Both the position numbers and the translations under genes were made by a program. Under the pieces are notes generated by a model, which saw only the letters and a list, made by a program, of their open reading frames with translations, was not told the DNA's origin and did no database searches. Of a stretch of 64,000 nucleotides of DNA, positions 18,573 through 27,124 are shown one piece after another. This DNA comes from Actinophytocola sp963729115 (GTDB lineage Bacteria > Actinomycetota > Actinomycetes > Mycobacteriales > Pseudonocardiaceae): the NCBI GenBank assembly GCA_963729115.1, contig CAVSMR010000017.1:124001-188000 (forward strand), given 5' to 3'. Position 1 is the stretch's first letter. Every line of letters starts with the position of its first letter.

Positions 18573-19835
18573 CTACTCCTTGATCAGGCCCGCGGTGGCG
18601 AGCGCGGATGCCGCGGCGGCAACGGCGTCGAACGGCAGTTCCGCGCGCTCGGCGATGTCCAGCAGGCTGTGCTCGCCGTCGGAGAGGCTGAGCACCCACA
18701 ACATCGCGAGCTGCGCCTGCTTGGCGTCGCTGCGGCCACCGAGGGAGTCGTACAGCCCGCGCCTGCCCAGCTGCGGCTCGCCGTACGGGGACAGGTTCAC
18801 GTAGCGCCGGTTGACCTCAAGCACGCCGAACGCCTCGCGCAGCACCGCCAGGGTGTCCACCATGGACTCCGGCGACACGAGGTCCGGGTCGTCGCCGGAC
18901 GTGTGGTACTCCGGGTACTCCGCGTACGGCGTGCGGGTCAGGCAGCCGACGCCGAGGTCGAACCCGGGCGAGCAGTACTGGCGCTCGTCGTAGCCGTACG
19001 GGGAGAACCGGCGGATCTCGTGTGGACGGTCACGCAGCACGTGCGCGAGCACCCGGTCGATCTCCGCGTCGCCGCGCCGGCTCTGCTTGTAGGTCAGCGC
19101 GCCGCGGTCGCCCGCGCAGGCCAGCACGACGCCGTGCGCGACCTTCTCCACCCGCGCGGCGTTGCGGGCGAGCCAGGTGATCGCGCCGATCGTGCCGGGG
19201 GCGAAGATGAACCGGTAGGTGTAGTACGGGTTCTCGAGCGATTTCGCGAGCTCCACGGCCACCGCGACGGCGGCCATGTTGTCGTTGGCGAGCGCGGGGT
19301 GGCAGACGTGGCAGGAGACGATCACCTCGTCGGTGACCTGGCCCGGCACGACGTGCTCGGCGTAGGTCAGGTGCCCGTCGGCCAGCGTCGAGTCGATCCG
19401 CACCTCGTAGTCGCCCTCGGGCATCGCGTCGAGGGTCTCCTGCGTGAGGCAGAAGCCCCACCGGGGCGCGTAGTAGCTGGTCCGGTACGGAATCAGCGAC
19501 GGCTGGTCGGGCAGCGTGTGCAGGTGCTCGCGCAGCTGCGCGAGCGGCATCGTCTCGTGCACGGGCACGCTGTAGCCCACGACGTGCAGCGCGTGGTCGC
19601 GGAAGTCGACGACCCGGCGGCCGGCCGCGTCCGCGATGTACGCGTCGCGGATGTTCCACTCCTGCGGCACGGTCCAGTCGAGCACCTCGGTGCCCGTGGG
19701 CACCTCGTGCACGGTGAGCGGCAGGTACTCACCGATGATGTCGAGCGTCGCCCGCACGCCGTCGCCGGTGATGCTCCGGCACAGCGGGTAGAGCCGCTGT
19801 ACCAGGGCATGCATCCGGGCGCCGGGCTCCGCCAT
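18573..19835 (-). CDS. DUF4910-type aminopeptidase-like metalloprotein
   Basis: The 420-residue protein carries the M28-like zinc site seen in DUF4910/DUF2172 proteins: CHVCHPALANDN (His179, Asp185) and a late EYPEYHTSGDD segment. The final 80 residues resemble a winged-helix domain (LSLSDGEHSLLDIAERA). Its biochemical role is unknown. It recurs in polysaccharide clusters near PIG-L and epimerase genes, so a hydrolytic or deacylating role on an amino sugar or peptide is a guess. ATG 19835 overlaps the epimerase stop, and GTG 19838 is an alternative. Confidence 0.8.
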   Translation of the reverse strand: MAEPGARMHALVQRLYPLCRSITGDGVRATLDIIGEYLPLTVHEVPTGTEVLDWTVPQEWNIRDAYIADAAGRRVVDFRDHALHVVGYSVPVHETMPLAQLREHLHTLPDQPSLIPYRTSYYAPRWGFCLTQETLDAMPEGDYEVRIDSTLADGHLTYAEHVVPGQVTDEVIVSCHVCHPALANDNMAAVAVAVELAKSLENPYYTYRFIFAPGTIGAITWLARNAARVEKVAHGVVLACAGDRGALTYKQSRRGDAEIDRVLAHVLRDRPHEIRRFSPYGYDERQYCSPGFDLGVGCLTRTPYAEYPEYHTSGDDPDLVSPESMVDTLAVLREAFGVLEVNRRYVNLSPYGEPQLGRRGLYDSLGGRSDAKQAQLAMLWVLSLSDGEHSLLDIAERAELPFDAVAAAASALATAGLIKE

Positions 19836-20857
19836 CACCGGCGCCGCAGGCTGTCGTCGACCGCGCCCGCGGCCGACCGGTCGCGCAGCCAGGCGAGGCG
19901 GGTGAACCGGCGCTCGAACGACTCGGTCGTCAGCCCGTGGCGCTGGTAGGCCTCGATGAGCTCCCCCGCGCCGTCCTTGACCGACCAGACGCAGTCGAAG
20001 CCGGGGATGGCCTCGCGGAACTTGGCGAAGTCGACCCGGTACGAGCGCGGGTCGTTGCCCGCCTCGCCGGTGATCCGCAGCAGCGAGCCCGGCACGGCCT
20101 CGACGACCTCGGCGGCGATCTCCGCGACCGTCACGTTGTTGCGCTCGGTCCCGATGTTGAACGCCTGGTCGTGCACGGCCTCGCGGGGCGCGGTGAGCGC
20201 GACGAGGAACGCGGCCGCGATGTCGCGGGCGTGCACCAGCGGCCGCCACGGCGTGCCGTCGGAGAGCACCAGGACCTCGCCGGACAGGTAGGCGTGGCCG
20301 ACCAGGTTGTTGAGCACGATGTCGGCGCGCAGCCGGGGCGAGTAGCCGAACGCGGTGGCGTTGCGCAGGTACACCGGGGTGAAGTCGTCGTCGGCCAGCT
20401 CGTGCAGGTCGTCCTCGACGCGGACCTTCGACTCGGCGTAGGGCGTGACCGGGCGCAGCGGCGCGTCCTCGGTGACCAGGCCGCCGTCGCCGGACGCGCC
20501 GTAGACCGAGCAGGTCGACGCGTACAGGAACCGCTTGACCCCGTTGTCCCGGGCCAGCCGGGCGAGCCGGACGGCCGCGCGGTGGTTGATGTCGTAGGTC
20601 AGGTCCGGGGCCAGCGCACCGAGCGGGTCGTTCGACAGGGCCGCCAGGTGGATCACGGCGTCCACATCGGACACGTGCTCGTGGGTGACGTCGCGAAGGT
20701 CCACGGTGTGGCCCGGCGGGTCGGCCGGCGCGGCACCGAGCACGCACGGTTCGAACAGCCCCGAGTCGAGGCCGACGACCTCGTGCCCGGCGGCGGCGAG
20801 CACCGGTGCCATCACCGTGCCCAGGTACCCCTTGTGGCCCGTCAACAGGACGCGCAT
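19835..20857 (-). CDS. NAD-dependent epimerase/dehydratase (extended SDR)
   Basis: 340 residues with the extended SDR layout: TGHKGYLG cofactor loop at residues 6-13, a Ser-rich ASTCSVYGA strand end at about 113-121, and the catalytic YxxxK as Tyr140/Lys144 (PYAESK). Such enzymes epimerise or dehydrate nucleotide sugars. It is the only SDR in the minus operon, so it probably acts on the sugar activated by the nucleotidyltransferase at 21505-22314. The start is 3 bp after the PIG-L stop. Confidence 0.9.
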   Translation of the reverse strand: MRVLLTGHKGYLGTVMAPVLAAAGHEVVGLDSGLFEPCVLGAAPADPPGHTVDLRDVTHEHVSDVDAVIHLAALSNDPLGALAPDLTYDINHRAAVRLARLARDNGVKRFLYASTCSVYGASGDGGLVTEDAPLRPVTPYAESKVRVEDDLHELADDDFTPVYLRNATAFGYSPRLRADIVLNNLVGHAYLSGEVLVLSDGTPWRPLVHARDIAAAFLVALTAPREAVHDQAFNIGTERNNVTVAEIAAEVVEAVPGSLLRITGEAGNDPRSYRVDFAKFREAIPGFDCVWSVKDGAGELIEAYQRHGLTTESFERRFTRLAWLRDRSAAGAVDDSLRRR

Positions 20858-20860
20858 CGT

Positions 20861-21508
20861 TCAACCCTCCAGGTCGAGAATCTGCTTGGTGACGTGGAAG
20901 GCCTCCGCGTAGCGGGCCTGGCACTCGATCCCGCGGATCCGCGCCAGACCGAGGAAGGCCTCCCGGTCGTACCACGGACGGTGTCGCTGCGAGGCGTAGT
21001 GCTGTTGCAGGAGTGCGACCTTTTTCTCAGCCATTTCGGCCGAAAGTGGCTGGTAGCTGTTGGGCCGGCCGAGGTCGCCGTCCCATTTCACGATTTCATA
21101 ACCAAGTACGAGATGATCACGGAACGCGGTCGTCACGAGCCGGGCCAGGCCGCGGTGGTCCTGGTGCGCGTCCTCGACGCGCGGCGCGAACAGCACGTCG
21201 GGGTCGCACCGGCCACGCAGCTCCTCGAGCGCGTTCTTCGCCTCGTCCCAGTGCGCGGGCAGCCGCCCGTCGGGCAGCTTGTGCACGGTCACGTCGAGGT
21301 CGGCACCGGGACAGAAGGCCGCGAGCGCCGCGCGCTCCTCGTCCTCCCGCTCGGTGCCGCCGCCCGACAGCACGAGCGCGTCGACCCGGACCCCCGGCCG
21401 CGCCGAGCACATCGCGTAGAGCGTGCCGCCCGCGCCTATCGCGATGTCGTCGCAGTGCGCGCCCAGCGCGACCACGCGGTCGATCCGATCGGCCCCCAAC
21501 CGGATCAC
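20861..21508 (-). CDS. PIG-L family deacetylase
   Basis: About 215 residues from GTG 21508, chosen because it overlaps the upstream stop as GTGA and gives a normal N terminus. Zinc-binding motifs are AHCDD (18-21) and HQDH (His115/His118), typical of GlcNAc-PI or mycothiol-type N-deacetylases. In this operon it probably removes an acetyl group from a nucleotide-activated or lipid-linked amino sugar. It lies between the nucleotidyltransferase and the epimerase, a repeated arrangement in sugar modification loci. Confidence 0.88.
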   Translation of the reverse strand: MIRLGADRIDRVVALGAHCDDIAIGAGGTLYAMCSARPGVRVDALVLSGGGTEREDEERAALAAFCPGADLDVTVHKLPDGRLPAHWDEAKNALEELRGRCDPDVLFAPRVEDAHQDHRGLARLVTTAFRDHLVLGYEIVKWDGDLGRPNSYQPLSAEMAEKKVALLQQHYASQRHRPWYDREAFLGLARIRGIECQARYAEAFHVTKQILDLEG

Positions 21509-22314
21509 GCGGTCCTCGCGGGAACCCGCTCGACCTTGCGGTCGTTGTCCCACAGCGCCCACGGCCGCTCGCCGTGCGCGTAGGCGGCGTCGAGGGCCGC
21601 CTTCTCCTTGACCGTGTCCGTCGGCTTCCAGAAGCCGCGGTACGGGTAGGCGAGCAGCCGGCCGCGCTTGGCGAGCTCGCCGCAGCCGTCGGCCACGAGG
21701 TCACCGCCCTCGGGAATGTGGTCGAAGACCTCCTGGCGCAGCACGAAGTACCCGCCGTTCTCCCACAGCGGCATGTCGCTCACGGAGGTGATCCCGCCGA
21801 CCTTGTTGTCCTCGCCCATCTCCACGCAGTGGAAGGAGGACTGCGGCGGCACGACCATCATCGACGCGCCCAGGCCGGACGCGGTGAACCGGTCGACCAT
21901 CACGTCGAGCGGGGCGTCGGTGAGCACGTCGGCGTAGTTCGCGAGGAACATCTCGTCGCCGTCGAGGTGGTCGCGCACCCGGCGCAGCCGCTCGCCGATG
22001 GCCGACTCGATGCCGGTCTGGATGAACGAGATCGACCAGTCGGCGATGTCGGTGGCGAGCAGCTCGGCCCGGCCGTCGCGCAGGATGAAGTCGTTGGAGA
22101 TGGTCTCCTCGTAGTTGAGGAAGAAGTTCTTGATGTGGTGGGCCCCGTAGCCCAGGCACAGCACGAACTCCTTGTGCCCGAAGTGGGCGTAGTAGCGCAT
22201 GACGTGCCAGATCAGTGGCCGCGGGCCGACCATCGCCATCGGCTTGGGCACGTCGTCGGCGGCACCGTTGCGCATGCGCATGCCGTATCCGCCGCAGAAC
22301 AGGACGACCTTCAT
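21505..22314 (-). CDS. glucose-1-phosphate cytidylyltransferase-like nucleotidyltransferase
   Basis: 269 residues with a nucleotidyltransferase fold. The N-terminal loop GGYGMRMR replaces the usual GGxGTRL, followed by PKPMAMVG and WHVMRYYAHFGH, which match the RfbF/CDP-glucose branch better than RmlA. The catalytic-type NYADVLTD segment is at about residue 150. It would activate a hexose-1-phosphate with a CTP-like nucleotide. No CDP-glucose 4,6-dehydratase gene is visible in the window, so the product may not be CDP-glucose. It is 4 bp-overlapped on both sides. Confidence 0.85.
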   Translation of the reverse strand: MKVVLFCGGYGMRMRNGAADDVPKPMAMVGPRPLIWHVMRYYAHFGHKEFVLCLGYGAHHIKNFFLNYEETISNDFILRDGRAELLATDIADWSISFIQTGIESAIGERLRRVRDHLDGDEMFLANYADVLTDAPLDVMVDRFTASGLGASMMVVPPQSSFHCVEMGEDNKVGGITSVSDMPLWENGGYFVLRQEVFDHIPEGGDLVADGCGELAKRGRLLAYPYRGFWKPTDTVKEKAALDAAYAHGERPWALWDNDRKVERVPARTA

Positions 22315-23543
22315 GGCGTTACCTCGACGATCTCCAGGCTCGGGATCGGGAAGACGAGCCGCCCGCCCCATTCGCCCACATAGGACAGTTGCTCGGTGAG
22401 CTCCCGGCGCAGGTTCCACGGGAGCACCAGCACGTAGTCGGGCCGATCCTCGGCGATCCGTTCCGGGGGCAGGATCGGGATCCTGGTGCCGGGGGTGTAC
22501 CGGCCGTGCTTGTAGGGGTTGCGGTCCACCGTGTACGCCAGCAGGTCGGGCCGGATGCCGCAGTGGTTGAGCAGGGTGTTGCCCTTGCCCGGGGCCCCGT
22601 AGCCGACCACGGTCTTGCCCTGGCCGGCGGCCGTCGTGAGGAAGCTCAGCAGCCGGCGGCGCACGTTGGCGACGCGGCGGGCGAACTCGGTGTAGCCGGC
22701 GAGCTCGTGCAGCCCGGCGGACTTCTCGCGGTCGAGCACGTCGAGGACCCGCTGGCTGGGCTCGCCGGCGACCTCGGCCGGGCGGGCGAAGAGCCGGATG
22801 GAACCGCCGTGCGTGTCGACGAGCTCGACGTCCACAAGGGACAGTCCGCCGCTGGCGAGCGCGCGCTGGGCGGAGGCGACCGTGTAGTACTGGAAGTGCT
22901 CGTGGTAGATCGTGTCGTACTGGTTGTGCTCGAACAGCGTCAGCAGGTGCTGCACCTCGATGGACACCCAGCCGTCGTCGGCGACCAGGGCGCGCAGGCC
23001 CTGGGTGAAGCCCACGACGTCGGGGATGTGCGCGTACACGTTGTTGGCCACGACGAGGTCCGCCGGCCCGTGCTCGGTGCGGACGGCCGCGCCGGTCTCG
23101 GGCGTGAGGAACGCGGTGCGCGTGTCGACGCCCTTCTCCCGCGCGGCGGCGCCGACGTTGACCGACGGCTCGATGCCCAGGCAGCGGATGCCGCCGGCCT
23201 TGACGTGCTGGAGCAGGTAGCCGTCGTTGCTCGCGACCTCGACGACGAACGAGCCGGCGTCGAGCCCGAAGCGGGCGGTCGAGTCGGCGACGAACTTGCG
23301 TGCGTGCTCGACCCAGGAGGACGAGTACGAGGAGAAGTAGGCGTACTCGGTGAACGTCTCCTCCGGCGTGATCAGCGGCGGCAGCTGGGCGAGCCAGCAG
23401 CTGGTGCACACGCGCAGGTGCAACGGGTAGGTCATCTCGGGCTCGTCGAGCTGCGCCTCGGTGAGGAACAGCTCGCACGGGGGGGTGGCCCCGAGATCGA
23501 CGACGCTCACCAGGTCGGTCGAACCACACAAACGACAGGTCAT
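22311..23543 (-). CDS. zinc-binding SAM-dependent C-methyltransferase (TylCIII/NovU type)
   Basis: The 410-residue protein has the three-part structure of deoxysugar C-methyltransferases: an N-terminal zinc module (Cys3, Cys6, Cys46, Cys49), a class I methyltransferase core with EVASNDGYL near residue 102 and the YHEHFQYY motif near 195, and a C-terminal domain with GYGAPGKGNT. The family methylates C3 of 4-keto sugars, which predicts a branched-chain sugar. The start overlaps the sugar transferase stop by one base (TGATG). Confidence 0.9.
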   Translation of the reverse strand: MTCRLCGSTDLVSVVDLGATPPCELFLTEAQLDEPEMTYPLHLRVCTSCWLAQLPPLITPEETFTEYAYFSSYSSSWVEHARKFVADSTARFGLDAGSFVVEVASNDGYLLQHVKAGGIRCLGIEPSVNVGAAAREKGVDTRTAFLTPETGAAVRTEHGPADLVVANNVYAHIPDVVGFTQGLRALVADDGWVSIEVQHLLTLFEHNQYDTIYHEHFQYYTVASAQRALASGGLSLVDVELVDTHGGSIRLFARPAEVAGEPSQRVLDVLDREKSAGLHELAGYTEFARRVANVRRRLLSFLTTAAGQGKTVVGYGAPGKGNTLLNHCGIRPDLLAYTVDRNPYKHGRYTPGTRIPILPPERIAEDRPDYVLVLPWNLRRELTEQLSYVGEWGGRLVFPIPSLEIVEVTP

Positions 23544-25078
23544 CAGTAAGCCCCCTGCCCGCCGAGCACAGCCCGGAAGGTCTTCCACAGGATCATCGCG
23601 TCGAGCGCGAGTGACCAGTCCTCCACGTAGCGCAGGTCCAAGCGGACCGCCTCCTCCCACGGCAGGTCGCTTCGGCCGCTGACCTGCCACAAGCCCGTCA
23701 GACCCGGCTTGACGAGCAGCCGGCGCCGCATGTCCGGCTCGTAGCGTGCGGACTCCTCCGGCAGCGGCGGCCGCGGTCCCACGAGGGACATGGCGCCGGA
23801 GAGCACGTTGAACAGCTGCGGCAGCTCGTCGATCGAGTAGCGCCGCAGGATCGCGCCGACCCGGGTGATCCGCGGGTCCTTGCGCATCTTGAACAGCACC
23901 CCGGCGCCCTCGTTCGCGGCCTTGAGCTCGGCCTTCTTGCGGTCGGCGTCGCGGACCATCGTGCGGAACTTGACGATGGTGAACTCCCGGCCGGACTTGC
24001 CGACCCGGCGCTGGGTGTAGAACGGCCCGCCGCGCGAGTCGATCATGATCGCGACCGCGGCGAGCGTCATCACGGGCAGGCACATGAGGATCAGCAGCAG
24101 CGAGCCGACCCGGTCGAAGGCCCCCTTGATCACCTTGCGCATGCCGGTGAACACCGGCGCGCTGACCCGCAGCAGCGGCATGCCCAGCACGCCGCTGACG
24201 TGCAGCCGTGGCCCGGCGACCTCCATCAGCGTGGGGGCGACGACCATCTCCGCGCCGCTGCCCTCGAGCCGCCAGGCGAGCTGCTGGAGGCGGCGCGGGG
24301 TCCAGTACGAGTCGGCGGTGACCGCGACGATGCGGTAGCCGCCGCGGCGGACGTGCTCGGCGACCTCGTCCAGCCGGCCGACCACGGAGACGCCGTCGAC
24401 GTGGTCGATGTCGCCGCCGTTGCCGTTGCCGTTGCCGTTCGCACCGGTGCCGTCCACGGTGCAGACGGCGGCCACCCGCCAGCCGATGTGCGAGGCACGC
24501 TCGGTCCGGTCGATCAGGTCGTGGACGGTCTCCACGCTGCCGGCGGCCATGACGGGCAGCAGGCACTCGCCGTTGTAGCGGGCGCGGTGCAGGACCTGGC
24601 GGAGCAGGTACCGGAAGAGGAGCGCGACCAGGGCGATCGACGGGATGACGACGAAGACCCAGGGCCGGGCGGACACCACCCCGGTGGCGAGCCCGGCGAG
24701 GCCGAGGGCCACGGCGGCGGCGAACATGCCGCGGCCGAGCCGGACGTACTCCTCGGCGCCCTGCCCGAGGGTCACGGAGTTCCAGGCCCGGTTCATGGCG
24801 AGCGAGACGAAGACGACGATCACCGTGAGGCAACCGATGACGAGGTCCTTGAACAGGGCGGCACCGCTGACGCTGATCAACGCACCGACCACGAACGCCA
24901 CGCCGAGCGTGACGAGGATGTCGGAGAGGATCACGTACCTGCGGTACGCGGGCTCCCAGCTAGCGACGGGCAGCCGGGCCGGTTCACCTGCGGGTAGCAG
25001 GCCATGGTCTCGGTTGGCGGACAAGCCCCGCAAGATCGTCGGTCGCCGACGCGGGACGCGTACTTGCTGGTCACTCAT
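23543..25078 (-). CDS. polyprenyl glycosylphosphotransferase (WcaJ/CpsE type)
   Basis: 511 residues with four N-terminal hydrophobic helices, a CoA-binding-like middle region and a C-terminal bacterial sugar transferase domain from about residue 300, including KFRTMVRDAD and the SLVGPRPPLPEE motif. It starts glycan assembly by moving a sugar-1-phosphate onto undecaprenyl phosphate. ATG 25078 has a GGGGGGA run 6 nt upstream, and an ATG 24 bp further out would overlap that site. It is the first gene of the ten-gene minus operon. An unusual Asn-Gly repeat lies near residue 210. Confidence 0.92.
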   Translation of the reverse strand: MSDQQVRVPRRRPTILRGLSANRDHGLLPAGEPARLPVASWEPAYRRYVILSDILVTLGVAFVVGALISVSGAALFKDLVIGCLTVIVVFVSLAMNRAWNSVTLGQGAEEYVRLGRGMFAAAVALGLAGLATGVVSARPWVFVVIPSIALVALLFRYLLRQVLHRARYNGECLLPVMAAGSVETVHDLIDRTERASHIGWRVAAVCTVDGTGANGNGNGNGGDIDHVDGVSVVGRLDEVAEHVRRGGYRIVAVTADSYWTPRRLQQLAWRLEGSGAEMVVAPTLMEVAGPRLHVSGVLGMPLLRVSAPVFTGMRKVIKGAFDRVGSLLLILMCLPVMTLAAVAIMIDSRGGPFYTQRRVGKSGREFTIVKFRTMVRDADRKKAELKAANEGAGVLFKMRKDPRITRVGAILRRYSIDELPQLFNVLSGAMSLVGPRPPLPEESARYEPDMRRRLLVKPGLTGLWQVSGRSDLPWEEAVRLDLRYVEDWSLALDAMILWKTFRAVLGGQGAY

Positions 25079-25561
25079 TGTGGTCCCCCCGGCCGAACGC
25101 ATGCACGCATGGCGGGTTTGTGGGCAACCCCGATCGCCCGATGTGGTCCGATTCGCTTACGGCACAACGAATCGGTTTGCCCCTGCCGACCCGTTGTCGC
25201 GTTCTCTGATTCGCTCAGCGGCGGGCGACCGTTACACGGAGGGTGAGATCCGTACCCCCCGGATTGGTGATCGAATCGCCCGCTACCAGCGCCGTCGCGT
25301 GTCAGACGATCCTGTGCGGTCTGTCAATTACGTACAGCCACATCCGTCACCCGTCCGCGGTCCACAATTGTGTCCGCATGCGTGCGTTCTCCGTTCGTCC
25401 GGCCCAATACCAGCCGGCCGAGATGCCCGGCAACGTGTGCGCGGCGAACCGTTGCGGTAATGGCGGCGCGGGGCCCACGTGCGGTCGCGGCGGCAGCGGA
25501 GAGCGCCGTTCCGGTCACGGCCGACGATCGTCACGAAGTGTCACGACTCACACCTCGGTGG
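25079..25561. promoter_or_regulatory. intergenic control region of the minus exopolysaccharide operon
   Basis: This 483-bp region holds no convincing gene. An 8-bp perfect inverted repeat, CCGATTCG at 25148-25155 and CGAATCGG at 25168-25175, lies about 70 bp upstream of the sugar transferase start. Related CGATTCG-like words recur at about 25207 and 25268. This may be an operator for the operon. The right end abuts the crcB stop. Confidence 0.4.
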
Positions 25562-26476
25562 TCAGGCGGTGACGGCGCCGATCGCGGTGAAGGCGAGCAC
25601 GGCGGCACCGAGTCCGGCGACGACGCTGACGATCACGTACGCGGCGGCGTAGAAGTAGGCCTTGCGTTCGGCGAGGCGCAGGATTTCGTAGCTGAAGGTG
25701 CTGTAGGTGGTCAACGCGCCGCAGAGTCCCGTGCCGACCAGCGCGAACACGGGTCCCGGCAGGCCGGCGCCCGCGCCGGCGAGGCCGCCCAGGACGAGGC
25801 AACCGGCCAGGTTGACGCTGAGGGTGCCCCACGGGAACAGGCTGTCGTGCCGGGACTGGACGAGCCGGTCGGTCAGGTAGCGAAGGGGCGCGCCGACGGC
25901 GGCGCCGAGGAACACCAGGACGGCGGTCACGAAGCCGGCCTCCCGGCGTACCGCGGAGCGTGGCCGGGTGTCACGCTCCCTCCCGTTCCGGCCTGCCGCG
26001 GCACGGGTGGCGGCGCGGGTGACCCGGACACCGACGAGGACGGCGAGCATGGCACCCAGCAGCGTGCCGATGAGGTAGGCGAACGCGAGGCCGACCGTGC
26101 CGGGCCGGAGCAGCCCGTGGAGCTCCACGGCGTAGGTGGAGAAGGTGGTGAAGCCACCGAGCAGCCCGACGCCGAGGAACGGGCGGACGAGCCGGTGGGC
26201 GGCCCAGACCTCGGTGACCAGCACCATGAGCACGCCGATGAGCAGGCACCCCAGCACGTTGGTGAGGAAGGTCGCCCAGGGGAACTGGCCGGGCCGGGTG
26301 GGAAGCAGCTGGGCCAGGCCGTAGCGGGCCAGCGCGCCGAGACCACCGCCGAGAGCGATCACGCCGAGCACGGGCCCGTGGTGGCCGACCAGCTCGCGGC
26401 GCTGCGCCGCGACCCGAAGATCGACATCCGAGTCGATGGGGTAGTCCGGTTTTGTCAGCTCGACCTCGCCGCTCAC
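25562..26476 (-). CDS. crcB: fused double-domain CrcB/Fluc fluoride channel
   Basis: About 304 residues from GTG 26476 (GGGAG 7 nt upstream), carrying two complete CrcB units in one frame. Unit 1 is about residues 35-155, with LGALARYG, FLTNVLGC and GGFTTFSTY. Unit 2 is about 186-304, with GAPLRYLTD, LSVNLAGC and GALTTYSTF. A basic linker of about 30 residues joins them without a stop. Each unit has four helices. In most bacteria these are two genes forming dimeric fluoride exporters. A GTG with GGGAGG upstream at the start of unit 2 could also allow separate translation. Confidence 0.85.
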   Translation of the reverse strand: MSGEVELTKPDYPIDSDVDLRVAAQRRELVGHHGPVLGVIALGGGLGALARYGLAQLLPTRPGQFPWATFLTNVLGCLLIGVLMVLVTEVWAAHRLVRPFLGVGLLGGFTTFSTYAVELHGLLRPGTVGLAFAYLIGTLLGAMLAVLVGVRVTRAATRAAAGRNGRERDTRPRSAVRREAGFVTAVLVFLGAAVGAPLRYLTDRLVQSRHDSLFPWGTLSVNLAGCLVLGGLAGAGAGLPGPVFALVGTGLCGALTTYSTFSYEILRLAERKAYFYAAAYVIVSVVAGLGAAVLAFTAIGAVTA

Positions 26477-26556
26477 CGTCGTGCTCCCACTCTGCCGGCG
26501 GACGCAGTTGTGTCCTGGTGGAGCAGGGACTGTTGGCAGCCGATACTGCTGCGGTT

Positions 26557-26572
26557 CTCCGATCCATCGGAG
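26557..26572. repeat. perfect inverted repeat upstream of crcB
   Basis: CTCCGAT and ATCGGAG are separated by two bases, a 7-bp perfect stem about 80 bp upstream of the crcB start. GGCG and CGCC words lie just 5' on the crcB strand. This may be an RNA hairpin in the leader, but a full fluoride riboswitch cannot be drawn. Confidence 0.35.
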
Positions 26573-26726
26573 CGGCGAGCCCCACCGCCGATGCCTGGCA
26601 CGATACCGAGCACGCGGACGGAGACGCCGGCTGGTGTGTTGAGCCCGGCCACCGCGACCGCCGCCCGGCGCTCCGGACGGTTTCCGCCGGATAGCCTCTG
26701 GGTGTTCCAGAGGTACCCTTGGTGCC

Positions 26727-26939
26727 ATGTCCCGGGTCTTCACCGCCGCGGTCCACCAAGAGGACGACTGGTTCGTGGCGCAGTGCCTCGAAGTCGACGT
26801 CGCCAGTCAGGGCCGCACCATCGACGAGGCCGTGGCCAACCTGTCAGAGGCGGTTGGCCTGTACCTCGACGAGGTTGAGGACCCGCACCCCACTGCCAGG
26901 CCGTGGGTTACCTCCTTCGAGGTGCCTGGCGCAGCGTGA
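26727..26939 (+). CDS. hicB: HicB family antitoxin
   Basis: The 70-residue protein is the short HicB type: a beta-strand start, DWFVAQCLEVDVASQG, then TIDEAVANLSEAVGLYL, the partial RNase-H-like fold that blocks HicA toxin. It has no C-terminal DNA-binding extension. A TACCCT hexamer exactly 7 bp before the ATG suggests leaderless transcription. Its stop overlaps a GTG that opens the shortened hicA frame, so the pair was once a coupled hicB-hicA operon. Confidence 0.85.
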   Translation: MSRVFTAAVHQEDDWFVAQCLEVDVASQGRTIDEAVANLSEAVGLYLDEVEDPHPTARPWVTSFEVPGAA

Positions 26940-27055
26940 GCCCAGCTCTGCCGGTCCGAAACATCCCGCAACACGGCACCGTCAAGCGCGGGACGCTCGG
27001 CTCGATCGTTCGCCAAGCCGGGCTCACCTCAGCGGAATTCTTGGAACTTCTCTGA
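26936..27055 (+). pseudogene. hicA: hicA toxin remnant with internal deletion
   Basis: An open frame from GTG 26936 overlaps the hicB stop and encodes 39 residues. It begins SPALPV, like HicA N termini, then jumps to IPQHGTVKRGTLGSIVRQAG, the usual HicA C-terminal part. About 40 residues are missing, including the dsRNA-binding-like core and the GxSH catalytic His. The frame is intact across the deletion, so a non-toxic stub could still be made and bound by HicB. Confidence 0.75.
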
Positions 27056-27124
27056 AGCGGTGACGCGCATGCCCGCCGGACTGCACGGGTCACGGCGCTT
27101 CACAGGATCACCCTGCTGAGACGG

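Noticed and set aside
25079..25561. Small genes in the gap beside crcB
   Set aside because: Frames here lack ribosome sites and recognisable sequence, and overlap the operon promoter.
26477..26620. Possible fluoride riboswitch upstream of crcB
   Set aside because: GGCG and CGCC words plus a strong hairpin are present on the crcB strand, but the conserved GATG core and closing pairing could not be laid out.
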